A stretch of DNA of 64,000 nt from Mycteria americana. Lineage: Eukaryota > Chordata > Aves > Ciconiiformes > Ciconiidae. This document shows, one piece after another, positions 33,236-45,364 of the stretch. Numbering within the stretch: the stretch's first letter is position 1; the number at the start of each line of letters is the position of its first letter. The notes below the pieces were generated by a model, which ran no database searches, had not been told where the DNA came from, and saw only the letters and a program-made list of their open reading frames with translations. A program made the translations under genes and the position numbers. The DNA is taken from assembly GCF_035582795.1 (NCBI RefSeq), contig NC_134390.1, positions 1,124,560 through 1,188,559 on the forward strand, given 5' to 3'.

Positions 33236-33700
33236 CTGCATTGTTCGGTGCTCGGATAATTCGCTTTACTTTGATTATTGGGCTATAAAACTCCCAGCAA
33301 CAACGTGTTTCTGGAGGCTCAAATTAACATCTGAGGCCAGGGTTTTTTTTTTTTCCCCCCTTTTATGTTCTTCGAGTCCAATTTGTTTTGAAGTTCCCTG
33401 ATAAGTTTTTACCGGTTCCTTTCGCAGCTCGGTCTTTATTTTATGTTATTTTTTTTCTTCCCCCCCGCCCCCCTCCCTTTAACTAGCTTCGCTAAGGACT
33501 CGGGTTTTAAGAGGGCTGCAAAGTCGTTTTACGAAGGGTTTAACTGGCAATAAAAAAGGAAAAAAAAAAAAAAAAAAAGCGTGAGGAAGTCTTTGTATCC
33601 AGAGCCTGCAGGAATGGTAACCCCTCTTCAATTTACATCAGCAGGCTGAGAAAATTAGCTTCCTGTATTGCCTGTTAGAAAGGGAAAAAAAAAAAAAAAA
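33236..33700. promoter_or_regulatory. putative regulatory blocks 3' of HOXC4
   Basis: Complex AT-rich blocks (33236-33345 and 33590-33685) with TTTGATTATTGGGC (Pbx/CCAAT-like) and TTTACATCAGC words, separated by T- and A-runs. Position 3' of the anterior-most gene and composition suggest enhancers. Inferred. Confidence 0.3.
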
Positions 33701-34069
33701 AAAAAAAAGGAAAATTAAAGCTCCAGAGATGCTTGGGGAGATAACTGCAGGCGGACGAGGGTCCTCAGCAGCTTCTCTTTGAGGAGAACTTTTTCATTTA
33801 TTTTTTATGCAGTGGAAAGACACGATTTCCCCCTTTTTTTTTTTGGTGGTTGTGTTCTTGTTGCCCCAGGGCTCTCCTGTTGAGCCGGCTTTAGCTCGCA
33901 GTTAACACGGCATCCCGGCTCCTTCCAGCAATTTCCTTCCACCCCTCGTAGGTTGGAAGCGTTCCTCGTCGGTGTTAATTGAATTAAAAGCCAAAACACG
34001 CACCCGGGGTTAAACGAGTGAGTTACTGGTTCGCCCCAGACCTGACAGCACCGACCTGACAGCACCTCC

Positions 34070-34195
34070 AACGTGCAACTTTTATTTATTGTGCTCTCGT
34101 ATATCATTATCCAGAGATATAGTTTTATGTACTTCCTAATCTGTCGCTGTGATTAATTTTGATGGGCAAGGTACCAAGCTAAACATTTTGGGATT
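34070..34195. promoter_or_regulatory. putative regulatory block
   Basis: A complex AT-rich block with TTTTATTTATTG, TATCATTATCC and GTGATTAATTTTGATGGG (TAATTA-type and TGATGG Hox/Pbx-type words), flanked by poly-T. Inferred regulatory. Confidence 0.35.
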
Positions 34196-34199
34196 ATTA

Positions 34200-35510
34200 T
34201 TATTTTTTTTTTTTTTTTGGTAATTTTTTAAGTGAAAGACTCGGATTTCCTTTCCAATCAGCAGCCGCCGTGGGGATGCTGTCAGCAATTTTCAAATATC
34301 ACCTTTTCCTGCTTGTTTGGGTGTTTGTCTCAGTGCAACCGGATTCTTCTCTCTCTCTCCCTCTCTCTTTTTAATTTTCCTTTTTTCGGGGGAAAAAAGG
34401 TGTCTTGGTGGTGTTTTGGGGGGATTCCCCCTTCCCCCCCCCCGAAAAATAGACGTGCGTGGGACAAGCTCCAGGAGTGAGCAAAATAAATAATAGGTAA
34501 ATAACTAAATCATCCCCTTTCTGCGTAGGGAATTAAATCCTGCTTTGTAAATGATTAACTTTTTCCTCCCATGTCTTAATGAACATTTTTCCTTGCTCTC
34601 TAATCCAACATATGTATCGCATAATTTCCCGAGCCGTGTAATGGATAAGCTGGGATGCAGCAGAGGGGAGAGGTGGGACCGCTCCCTGCCTCAGAAGGGA
34701 CATTTAGCTGTATCCCCCAAAGAAAAGTTGGGGTTTTTTTTATATTTTTCTCTTGGTTTTGCCTTCTTTCCGAGGAGTTTGCTGCCCCGATGACACTTTT
34801 TGATCCCTTGCCCTTCCTCCGAGGAAGAGGATGGGGTTCTCCCCAGCTCAGGAGCAGCCGGAATCAAATAATTCTGCTTGGAAATAAACTGTTATTTCTC
34901 CCGCCGGGGGATGTCAGGAGGTTTGGGGCAGAGGATTTCTCCAAACTTCATCTGGTTTTAATGTAATTTTTTTGCATTTATTTCCACCGTCCAGCTTGGG
35001 CTCTGCCTGCCTTGTCTGACAGCTGCCACTCAAAGCCAGCCCCATCCCTGGGGGGGCTCTTGCTGTCCCCCTCCCCGCCTTGTTCTGGGGGAATTCAGGG
35101 CAGAAAGGAGCAAAATCACCCTTTGCTTGGCAGGGACCGTCAATTTGGGTGAGAAACAGCCAAAATATCCCGAAAGGGAAGGAGCGGCGTCTCCAATAAA
35201 AAGCCCTCCGCAGCAAATCCCCCCCCTGCGACCATAAAATACCAATTTTTAGCACCGAAAAGGAGCATGCTGGAAGGTGGGAAACGAGAGGTAATTTATG
35301 ACCAGGGCATCCCCCCCCCTCCCCAAATCCTTCTCCCCTCGCTAAGATGCTGCTGCGACTCCACCTTCCCCCCCCCCCCCCGCCCCAACTCCATCCCCTC
35401 CTCTGCCCTCTCCTTAGGAGCCACTCTCCATTTATTCCCAATTAATTCCCTGATTATGCAATCAGAAACTTAAACAAGCTGAAAGTGGTTTGCGATTCGG
35501 GAATTCGAGG
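34200..35510. other. intergenic, no gene
   Basis: Moderate-complexity DNA with scattered C, G and T runs. No recognisable coding sequence or repeat family. Confidence 0.4.
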
Positions 35511-35512
35511 AG

Positions 35513-35553
<41 letters not shown>

Positions 35554-35555
35554 TT
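35513..35555. repeat. (ATT)n microsatellite
   Basis: About 14 ATT triplets. Confidence 0.95.
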
Positions 35556-36124
35556 AATGAATAAACTGGATAAAATGAATAAATTAATGAATTAAACCCG
35601 CCTGCTCCCAACTGCCCCCCCCTCCCCTCCCTGGAAATAAAACTGCAGGGAGAGGCGGAGGTGCCGGCTCGTCTTCAGGCAAATTCTCCAAATACACATT
35701 TATTCCTCCCCGAGTGGGTCTTTTTAACTAAAAAGCGTGTTTCTGCGGGTGCGCTTTTAACCATGCCCAGCCATGCACATACCCAGCGCATATGGATTTA
35801 TTTATAGGGACCGCTGAGCCAGTATGGGCAGGCAGAGAGATCCGGCGAGATGCATTTATAATTATAATTTATAATTATCCCCCGGTTTTATAGGGACAAT
35901 TAGAGGCACACAAGGCAGAGAGCTGCAGGCGGAGATGCCTGGGGAGGGATAAAACCAGGGACATCCACGCGTGTCCCTCCGCATCGCCCAGGTACACACC
36001 ACCACGCGTGGATCTGCACAGGCTTAACAACCACAACTTGGTATTTATTACTCTTAATTTTAAAGACCTCCAAGCTGCTTCGTCCTCGCTTAAAACCTCA
36101 CGATACCCCCGGCGTTTAAATACC

Positions 36125-36358
36125 CCCCCCTGCACTTTATTCTTATTTTATCCCTATTTTATTCCTATTTTATCCATATTTATCCCTATTTTATTCCTAT
36201 TTATCCCTATTTATCCCTATTTTATCCCTATTTTATCCCTATTTATCCCTATTTATCCCTATTTTCTCCCTATTTCTCCCTATTTCTCCCTATTTTATCC
36301 CTATTTTATCCCTATTTTATCCCTATTTTATCTCTATTTATCCCTATTTATCCCCATT
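36125..36358. repeat. TTATCCCTATTT minisatellite
   Basis: About 230 bp of tandem units of 11-13 bp, core TATCCCTATT. The units vary by insertion of T and by TCCC/TTCC changes. The resemblance to the telomere word CCCTAA is superficial. Confidence 0.95.
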
Positions 36359-36359
36359 T

Positions 36360-37260
36360 CCGTGCCCATGTTTATTTTTGGAGGAGGAGGAGGGTCCTTT
36401 TGCAAAGGAGGACGCGAGATAAAAAAAAAAAACAACCCACTAAACCCCTCAAATACCCTGAAACCCTGCCAGCCCCGTCCCGGGTTCCTTGAAGTGCCTC
36501 TAAATATTTAAAGAAGAGCCCATAAAGTGTTTACGTCCAGGTTGGCTCTGCATTAGCTGGGTCATGACCCCGGCTCTGGACAGACGGACAAAAGGGGCTT
36601 TTTTTTTTTTGGGGGGGGGGGGCTGGGGTTGGGGTGGCCCCCCAAAATCGGGGGGTGGGCTCCGGGGGAAGGGGAGGGAGCTGGGGGGGTAATTTAATCC
36701 GTCGCTTTTAATGTTTATTATATTTTTTCTTTTTTTTTTTTAAATTATATTTTTTCATTCTATCCAGATTGTGGGTTAGTTGGAGAGGGGCGGGGGCGGG
36801 GGGGGCAGCCGGCTGGGGGTAAATCAAATACACCCGCAACCGGTTAAAAAAACCCCAAAACCTCGATTTCTCTCCTCCCTCCCCCCCCAAAAAAAAAAAA
36901 AAAAAAGCAAAGCGAATTTCAGAGGAGGAAAGGGGCTCATCCTCCTTCCCCGGGCTCGGGGGGAATTTTAATTGCAGCTGGGAAATGGGTTTATTACCTC
37001 CCCCCTCCCCTTTTAACTTTACTTTCCACCTCGCTGTTTGCAAACTTCGCTTAGGGGAGATGCGAAATTGAGGCGGAAAAAGCTTTATTTAACCCCATCT
37101 GGATTCGGGGGAAAAAAAAAAAGACCCCAAACCCCACCAAACAACGCCGGGACGGGCCTCTGCCTTGGCAAGTTTGATAATAACAATAGGATTTATATCT
37201 TGGGTTTCTAAGATGGGGAGGGGGGGGGAGACCTTCGAGATTTTCCCGATTGGGGTTAAA
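36360..37260. other. intergenic, no gene
   Basis: GC-rich with G, C and A runs. It contains the perfect palindrome GGGTCATGACCC (about 36559-36570). No coding sequence. Confidence 0.4.
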
Positions 37261-37264
37261 AAAA

Positions 37265-37460
37265 TGGCTTCAGCACTTCAGGAGCATCTTTAATTATTAG
37301 AAATATTTATTAGCAATAATACGCGGGGCATTTACCGCTAATGGGTACCAGCATTTGCGGAGATGTAATTGCGCAGAGACCTAATTAGACATGCATTTGT
37401 GTAATTTGTGTGGCTGTAAATAGGGTTTTGCCTCCGTGCGCCTGTGTGTATGTCGCGATA
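37265..37460. promoter_or_regulatory. AT-rich putative enhancer 3' of HOXC4
   Basis: A complex block with TTTAATTATTAG, TATTTATTAGCAATAATA, CGCTAATGGG, GACCTAATTAGAC and GTGTAATTTGTG. It has at least four TAAT/ATTA cores in 150 bp, flanked by low-complexity DNA. Strong homeodomain-site content suggests an enhancer. Inferred. Confidence 0.4.
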
Positions 37461-38109
37461 CCCGCCGATATACACGGAAAAAAAACTTTTTTCTACCGTC
37501 CCCGGACCCTGCATCAGCTGCCCCGCACGGCTGCGGGGGAGGAAAAGGCAAAGATTCACTTAAATTTGTGAAATTTCAGTGAATTTAGGAAAATTTGGGA
37601 GTTTATTACGGATTTTTTCCCCCCGCTTTTTATTTTTTTTTCACCCCCCCCAAAAAAAAACCCGGTAAAAACTCCTCCCTGCCTTAAAAAAAACCCGATC
37701 CGAAGAGGTTTTAAATGGGGAAAGAAACACAGGAGGGAAAGAAGTAGAGGGAGAATTGCGGAGCTGCAGGAAGGGAGGGGGTTTCTCACGCCGCCTCTGC
37801 AAATGTAGGGGTCTGAGTGATTTGGGGGGGGTAGAAAAGGCAGGGCAGAGCCCTAAAACACCCCCCCCCTTTTATTTTTTAGGGGTTCAGGCTTTCCCGG
37901 AGCAGGAATCTAAAGATCTCCGCTGGCTGGAGAGAATCTTCCCGGGAGGAAAGGTTGTTTTTTTTTTTTTTTCCTCCTAATCCGGATAGATAAGAGGGGG
38001 AAGGTCCCCTCAAAGGTCAGTGGCAGAGAGAGCCCCCCCCCCCCCGCGGCGTGGGGACACGCGTGGAGGGGGGGGGGCTGCAGTGGGAGGAGGTCCAGCC
38101 AGTGGATGG

Positions 38110-38635
38110 AGTGATGGCGTGCCGGGGTGGCCAGATGTGGGGTGCTGCGATGGGAGGGTGGCCAGATGTGGGGTGATACCCCGATGTGGGGTGATGCCCC
38201 GATGTGGGGTGATGCCCAAGCGTGGGGTGCTGACGTGGGAGTGCGTCCCGGTGTGGGTGCTGTTATTGGGGGGGTGTCCAGGTGTGGGGTGCTGCTGTTT
38301 GAGGGTGCTCAGGTTTGGGATGCAGCTGTTTGAGGGTGCCCAGATGTGTGGTGCTGGCCCGCTTGGCCGTCCAGATGTGGGGTGTCACTGAGGATGTCCA
38401 GATGTGGGGTGTCACCCTAAGATGCTGTCCAGAAGCGGGGTGTCACCGCGGGATGGGGGTGTCCAGGTGTGGGGTGTCACCCTAGGATGCTGTCCAGATG
38501 TGGGGTGTCACCCTCAGATGCCGTCCAGATGTGGGGTGCCACCTGCTTGATTACGGGGTGTCACCTCGACGGGGGTGCCAGCTGTGGGGTGCCACTGTGG
38601 GTGCTGCCCAGCTGTGGGGTGCCACCCCAGCTCTT
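38110..38635. repeat. GATGTGGGGTG minisatellite
   Basis: About 525 bp built on CCAGATGTGGGGTG. Units are about 18 bp near 38160-38220 (GATGTGGGGTGATGCCCC) and about 35 bp later (with TCACCCTAGGATGCTGT). Degenerate copies. Open frames over it are rich in Gly, Val and Cys and are not genes. Confidence 0.9.
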
Positions 38636-38639
38636 CCCC

Positions 38640-40405
38640 CATCACCTCCAGACGGCGACCCGCCGTCGGCGCGACGGTGACCCACGCGCGCGTGAGCACC
38701 CACGCTGCGCTCCCGCGTGTCCGGCCGCCCTCGTGCACCCCGGGGGTCCCCGTGCGTCACCCCCCCGGCCACGCTGCCGGCTCCGGGGCCGTGGCCGGCA
38801 CTTTCTCCGGCACGCGCGTGTGCTGCCTGTCTTTCCCCATTGTAAACCGGGGGATTCCTTGAAAAGGCTTCGCACGGGTGTCTGGCAGCGCCAAGCTGTA
38901 AATCCAACTGCTTTATAGCCCTGGCAGCAGATGTTTTAAAGCCCTTTTCCCTCCCCCCGTGCCGCCGTTCATCACCCACCCTCCAGGCCTCGCCGTTTCT
39001 TTGCCTTCTCCCCACTCCAACCCCAATTTTTTCCTCTTGGGCCCCACTAAATCCCTTCGGATCCTCACTCGGCAGCTCCCAGGGCGGCCAACTCCCCCAT
39101 CTCTGCATCCCGGGGGGGGTTGGATGGGGGAAACCCACAGGGAAAGATGCCCACGAGGGACAGGAGGGAAGGGAGGAAGGTCGTTTCCCTCTCCGGCGGG
39201 GGCAGACACCTCGATACCCTCTTTTCTTTTTAAGGCATCAGCGTGGGCATATTCTCATAGCGAAAGGCTGGAGGTAATTAGCCAGGGTGGAATCCATTGT
39301 CTCCTATAATAGCTCCCCCCCCCAAAAAATAAATAAAAAAAAGATATTTTTGCTCTGGTTTGGAAAATCCTTGAAAATATCCCAAGGCAACAACAACAAC
39401 AAATTGCTAAAGCCTGAATTTTTGGCTTTTTTTTCTCCCCCCACGCCTGCTTCGCCTCGTTTTCCGTGGGACGTTGCGGGAGCCCTGGGGAAGTTCTGGC
39501 GGGGCCTCGGCGCATCCCCCCGCACCCCTCGGAGGGGAGGTTTGGAGAGGAAGATGAGCCTCCCAGGCCGGGTAACCATGGCAATGCGGATCTGGAGCAT
39601 CCAAACACCCGGCTCCTTCCCTCTCCTCGTTAGCAGGGCCTGCCACGCTCCTGCCATGCATACAATATTTATCTTGATTAGCCAAACACGCTCACCTACC
39701 ATATTGTGCTGCTGCTGAAGGAGAGGGGCAGGGTTTTTTTTTTTGTTGTTGTGTTGTTTTTTTTTTTTTCCCAGCCCTGGATGCAACTCAAGGGGGAAAA
39801 AAAATATTGCTTCCCATCCCCTCCCTGCACCCCTGAGCATCGCTCGGCCGCCACGGCGAGAGCCCAAATCTCCTGGCCAGGGAAGGGATGTTAATGAGTG
39901 GAAGCTCTTAATTAAGGATTTTATTTTATTTTTTTTTTCCTCCCCCCCCCAAAAATATGTGATTTGAGACCTTCCTTGGGCCAAGCCTGGTAAAATTTGG
40001 GGAGAGACATCATAGAGACGCCTCGTTTCGCTAAAACACTCTGGTTGCGAGGGGAAATAAAGCGGAAAAGGCGATTGCTTGCCTGGGGGGGACTTCGCTC
40101 CCACGTGCGATACCAAAATAACGTGGCCGTCCCTGCTCGCCCTTCCCCACCCCGGACGCTTCGTTTCGGGCCCCTTTTAACGTAAAGCTAGTTTTTTCAG
40201 GCCGCGTCGCCTCTTCATCACCTGCTCCGACGTGAAATGTGAAGGGGAAATGCAGTTTGCTTTAATTGTCTTCCGTAATTGGCTTTTCTGCGCGGGGCGG
40301 GGGGGGTCCGGCGGGGTCGGGGGGGTCGTGGAGAGGGGTGAGGGTGGCCGGGCACCCCCGTCGGGTTGGGGTTGGGGTGCTCGGGGCTGCCGGTTTGCTA
40401 AAAGC
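38640..40405. other. intergenic, no gene
   Basis: GC-rich CpG-dense DNA followed by mixed sequence. No supported gene. The stretch 39585-39715, with CCATGGCAATGCGG and ACAATATTTATCTTGATTAGCC, is complex and could be regulatory. Confidence 0.4.
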
Positions 40406-40409
40406 GTTT

Positions 40410-40745
40410 GAGAGTTGCGCGTAACACCCGTGCACGTGTGTTTGCACGCCAGCGTGAGACCCGCGCGCGCGAACGAGCGTTTGCACAGAGGCGCGGGATA
40501 CTTCGTGCACGCGCGTGCAGGCGTGTCTGCGGCCGGGGGTGTGTATGACACCTCTGCACGCACCTGGCGGGCACGCCCGCGGGCGCGAGCGTGCGCTTGC
40601 TTGCAGAAGCGCGCCTGCACGCGTGAGCCCTCGGCGCACGCGGAGGCGTCACGCGCGGGCGCGCGCACGCAGCGCCCGTACCCGCGGGCGGGCGAACGCA
40701 CGCGTTTGGCACACGCGTGTGCACACACGTGGAGCGGAACGGGTG
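40410..40745. repeat. alternating CG/CA-rich low-complexity tract
   Basis: About 335 bp dominated by GCGC, GCAC and ACGC words, CpG-dense and largely alternating purine-pyrimidine. Same type as 14352-14645. Likely Z-DNA-prone. Confidence 0.7.
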
Positions 40746-41199
40746 ACGGCTCCCGCCACCCGGTGCCACCCCCCGAGAGAGGTCCTGGTGTCGGGGGGGC
40801 TGCTGCGTGCGTGGGGGGGTGGGGGGGCCCGGCAGAGCGCAGTGGTCAGGATCAGGCCCCCCCCCCCCTTGACACGGTGGACGGTGCAAACTTCACCAGC
40901 CAAGTCCCAGCTTCTCCAGGCCCCTCGGGGGGGGGGCTGTGGGTGCGGGGGGGGGGGGGCTGGAGCTGGTGTCCCCCCCCACCCAGCCATGCCTGCAGAG
41001 GGGCTGCTCCCACCCGGGGCTTTGTCTCCCCGCAGATTTTAACGAAGGGCACCCAGAGGTCAGGCTTGGGGGGGGGAGAGCGGCCCACCAGCACCCAGCA
41101 CCGCTGGGCTTCCCTTATACTGGGGGGGGGGGGCTTGGGGATAGTGGGACCCCCCAGGTGACTGGGGGGGGTGCTGTCCCCAAACCCCCTGGCTGGGTT

Positions 41200-41860
41200 T
41201 TCTGCTCGGGCTGAGGGTGATTTGGGGGTGCTGAGGGCTCTGGGGATTTGGGGAGACCCCCCCCGGGTGTTAAAGGGGGGGGGTTGGCCAGGGGAAGTGG
41301 CCCGGGGGGGGGGGGGTTGTTGCCCCTGCGAGGTGTCCCCATATAACAGGGGCTGGGAAGGGGCATTTTGGGGGTGTTCTCCACTCTGGAGCATTTTGGG
41401 GGGGATCTGCGTGGGTGAGCACCTTGGGGGAGTCTGCAGGGGTGCGCGCTGGGGGGGGGGGGGTCTGCACTGTGTGTGGGCAACTTGTGGGGTGCGTTGG
41501 GAGGTTTGGGGGGGGTCCTGCACCGGGTGTATGCAGCTTGTGGGAGGGTGTGTGGGGGGGGTCTGGGTTGTGCTGACACCCTTAGTGAGGGGAGTACGCG
41601 CTTGTGGGGGGGGGTCTGAATGCATTTGCACTTTAGGGGGATCCGCATTGGGTGTGCAACTCGGGGAGGGGGTATTTGGGGGGGGGGGGGTTGCACCGTG
41701 CATGGGCCTCGGTGAGGGGTCTGCACTGGGTGTGCAGCTTGGGGGGGGGTGTCTGCGTAGGGTGTGCGATTTGAGGGGGCGTCTGCACTGGGTGTGCACC
41801 CTTTGGGGGGGGGTACAGGGGTCTGCACGGGGTGGGCACCTTGGAGTGGGGTTTTTTTTT
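41200..41860. repeat. G-rich minisatellite (GGGTGTGCAACTTGGGGG / GTCTGCACTG)
   Basis: About 650 bp of degenerate units of 30-45 bp, each with a G run and a phrase like GTCTGCACTGGGTGTGCA. Many runs of eight or more G make it a strong quadruplex candidate and an assembly hazard. The - strand open frame of about 470 codons (40852-42264) is Pro/Thr-rich repeat translation, not a gene. Confidence 0.85.
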
Positions 41861-41869
41861 GGGGGGGGG

Positions 41870-42900
41870 GGGAATCCTCTGCGTTTGGGCCATGTGGGCT
41901 GTGCACGGGTTACCTGCGTGTTCACACACGCAGCTTTTGTGCAAGGGGCCAGGGCCCCCTTGGCGTACGCTGCAGCTTTTTGGGGGGGGCGGGGGTCCGT
42001 ACGAAGCCCCGGCGTTCGTGCCAGTGCACGGACGAAGCTCCGTGGCTGATTTGGGGGACACACCAGCATTTTTTTTCTACCCGGGGGTGCAGTTGGATGT
42101 GTTTTATCCACCATGAGCCCGGGCAGGTTGTGCCACGCGTGTGCACCCGAGTCTGGGTCCGCTGGCAGCGCGTGTGCGTGCGTGCGCGCCGCATCCCGCA
42201 GCCGTGCATCAGCTTGCGGGTGACCGAGAGGCAGCTCTGCCACAAATCCACCTTTCATAGCCAAAAAATCCCCATTTCATGCCGCTTTCCGGAAAACCCC
42301 GTTTCCGACTCGGTCCCTCTGAAAAGCCGCCGTGACTCAGTTTCCCCCCGCGCGATCGCAGGTGACGTGGTGGCCGGTTCACGTCCCCTCTCCGCCACTG
42401 AAGCCGTGCCTGGTGCTCCCCTATAACCCTTAAAAAAGGCCCGTAAGCGCCAGCGGCTGCGATTCCCCCCCCCGGGGGCTGCCGCAAAGGGTCCCTGCGG
42501 GTCTTGATTAAAAGTAACTTTGGTGGAGAAGATCCGTCGCAATCGGTCGCGGCCGCTGGAGGCCGATCGGGGGGAGTGTGTGCACGCGTGTGCGCACATG
42601 TGCTGCGCGCGGGCCTAGCGTGTGCGCGCACGTGTTACGCTCGTCTGCCGTGCCGGAGGGGGACGCGCACCCCTGCGTGGGACAGCCCAGCCCCGTCGAC
42701 CGCCGAGCCCTGGAGATGCTGAGGTTAATTAATAAGGATGTAAAAATGAGGAGGAAAATGGGAAATGAGCGGTGCTGGGCTGAGGGCTCTTCCCCGGAGC
42801 CTTCGTGCGTTCCCCCTCCTCCAGAGATGCTCCCAAATTCCCAAGTTGGGACATTTTGCTTTGAAAAAGAAAAGAAGCTCCGAAACTTTGTTCTGAGGAG
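41870..42900. other. GC-rich intergenic, no gene
   Basis: CpG-dense DNA with short GCGTGTGCACGCG-type tracts (about 42165-42190 and 42578-42640). No recognisable gene. Confidence 0.4.
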
Positions 42901-42904
42901 ATAA

Positions 42905-43110
42905 TAATGATGGTAGTTAGGTTAGTAATGATAAGAATAACGAATGAGTATTAATAAGTAAATAATAAGCAGATCATGATAGTAACGATAATAGTAATAG
43001 CAAGAATAGCAATAATAACATCAACAATAACAACAACAATAATAATAACGACAATAATAACAATAACAACAACAATAACAACAATAATAATAATAACAAC
43101 AGCAACAATA
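42905..43110. repeat. degenerate (AATAAC)n microsatellite
   Basis: About 200 bp of imperfect AAT/AAC triplets on the + strand. Confidence 0.85.
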
Positions 43111-43228
43111 GTAAAAAAATAAAGGGGGGGAAGGTAAAAAAGGACTTTTAGGCTCCCTCCCCCCCGCGCTATACCCGAGCGGGCGGAGCGGGGACTCGAA
43201 CCGGGGACGGAGCGGGGATGACGTGGGA

Positions 43229-43261
<33 letters not shown>

Positions 43262-43289
43262 GGGAAGGGGGGGTCCGGAGTGTGGAAAA

Positions 43290-43570
43290 GGCTGGGAGAT
43301 ATTTAAGGCACTCCAGGCAATTGCTCATTCGGCGGTGAGTTATTACAGAGCCGAGCCAAAGGTTATTAGGAAGGATAAGGGCAGCCATAAAACCAGCACA
43401 ACTAGCGTGCTTTTCCTATAGAGATTATCATTATTGGCTTATTAATACACGATAATTTTGAATTATACACTGCAATAAATAGAAAAGGCTTGACTCGGGG
43501 CTTTAAATATTTTATGAATCTCAAAGCGAACATTTTGAGTAGCACCATGTGGCTCCGACCCATCACACGG
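43290..43570. promoter_or_regulatory. strong putative conserved element 3' of HOXC4
   Basis: A 280-bp complex AT-rich block right after a 26-base G run (43239-43264). It has CCATAAAACC (inverse TTTTATGG), TATCATTATTGGCTTATTAATAC, AATTTTGAATTATAC and TTTATGAATC: dense TAAT, TTAT and ATAAA cores plus a CCAAT-like ATTGG. The contrast with its flanks is among the sharpest in the window. Inferred enhancer. Confidence 0.45.
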
Positions 43571-44044
43571 ACTCGTCGCCTTTCTTCCCCCGGCCAAGTT
43601 TTCTTCTTCTTTTTCTTTTTTTTTTTTCCTTTTTTTTTTTTTTAAAATCCTCCCTCTCTCTCCCCCCTAAATAATAATAAAAGAAAAGTGGTTTGAAAGA
43701 GCAATCAGCTTAAATTGGCAACATGTGAACGAGGAGGAGGCGTGTTCTGCACATCCCCAAAAATAACCCATTTGGGGTTTCAGTGGATATTAAAATAATC
43801 CTGCGAGCCGGGAAGGAGGGAAAGCCTGGATCGGCTCCTGCCTCGCCGGGGCCTTTTTTTAAATATATCTTAGGCACGAAGAGAGGGAGGCGAGCGGAGG
43901 GTTTCTCGAGCTTTGCTGCAAACCCCGGGTTCCAAAACGAGTAAAAATGGGGAGTTCCCACCTCTCCTGGGAGGATTTTGGTGAGTTTTTGGTTGGGGTT
44001 TTTTAATTTTTTCCTCGATGCAATACAAGCAGCTTTCTAGGTTT

Positions 44045-44295
44045 TTTTATATATATATATATATATAAAAAACATCATTTTTATATATTTTTATATCATT
44101 TTTATATATTATTTAGGTTTATATATAAAACAAAACATTTATATATATATATATATGAAAAACTGTGTGTGTATATATAGTATATATATAATATATAAAA
44201 TTTATGAAATATATAATATACAAAATAGATATAATACATAAATACATTATATCTATAATATATAAATAGATATATATAATATATCTAGTATAATA
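44045..44295. repeat. AT-rich (TA)n low-complexity region
   Basis: About 250 bp of almost pure A/T with several (TA)n runs of 10 or more dinucleotide units interrupted by short A or T runs. Confidence 0.9.
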
Positions 44296-45364
44296 CATCC
44301 GCAGTCAGTCCCGCTACTGAAAACTACTTTCCAAAAAGCCCCGGCAAACACAACTCCGCCCAGAAATCTAACTTCATTTCCTAAAAAAAAAAAGAAAAAA
44401 AAGCCAATAACAGGTATAATAAAAGCGAGTGGAAACTTCACCGAGGTTTAAATTCCTCTTCACATCCCTCCCTCCTCCAGTTTGGGGTTGGTTTGGGGTT
44501 TCCTCCCCCCCCCCCCCCCAAAAAGGCATTTTTGGGGCCTCCCGGAGTCCCCAAACCCCGCAACCCCCCGCACACAGACGCCGTTTTCACCTACCAGCCC
44601 GCAGCGTTCAAGAAATACAATTTTAGCTTAGCAAATCTTTCCCGAATCTTTCCGATTTACACCCAAACTCCGGCATCTTCGTCCCGGTCCGGCGGCTGCG
44701 AACGCGGCGGCGGCTCCGGAGGAAAAACACGGAGAAGCGAGGATTTTCCCCGATTTGCTCTTTTTTTGCGGCATTTCGGGTTTGGGGGTTTTGTTTTTTT
44801 TTTTTGTGGGTTTTTTTTTTTCCTTTCTTCTTCTTTTATTTTTTTTTTAAGCTGTAATCTCTTCCGGGGGCAGCGGGAATGCCTGGAGGAGGAACCCGCC
44901 GCCGCTCCCGCCTTGCTCTGTACAAACACATCAAAAAAGAGAAATTATTAAAAATAAAATCCCAGCATTAAACCCCCGCCACCCGCAGCTCCTCGCAGCT
45001 CCTCGTATTGCCCCCCCAGACCCCCGAATCCCCCCCCCAGGACCCCCCCCCTCCACCCCGGGGAGGGCTGCGCGGGGCTGCGCGGGGTTGCGCGCTCCGC
45101 CCGGGGGGGGGTGGAGGGAAGGAAACTCCCCGGGGCTGAGCCCCCCCCACCCCCATCCCTGCAAATCCAAGCTGGAAATTTGCTGCCCCGCTCTCCGCAC
45201 CCGGGCTGCAAAAATGTGATTTTTTCAGCCTGTAAAAGAGAAAAAAAAAAAAAAATTAAAAAAATTCAAGTTTTGCGCCCGCTGCCGCCCTCCGCTTTTT
45301 TTTTAAGGCTCCTTCAGGTAGTAAGCGGTGCATGGACTGGCTTTTTTTTTTTTTTTTTCTCCCT

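Noticed and set aside
36125-36358. Telomere-like repeat
   Set aside because: The unit is TATCCCTATT, not CCCTAA, and varies in length. It is an ordinary minisatellite.
36559-36570. GGGTCATGACCC as a nuclear-receptor inverted repeat
   Set aside because: A perfect 12-bp palindrome, but isolated in GC-rich DNA with no supporting sites. Likely chance.
40852-42264. 470-codon Pro/Thr-rich open frame on the - strand
   Set aside because: It is the translation of a G-rich minisatellite on the opposite strand.
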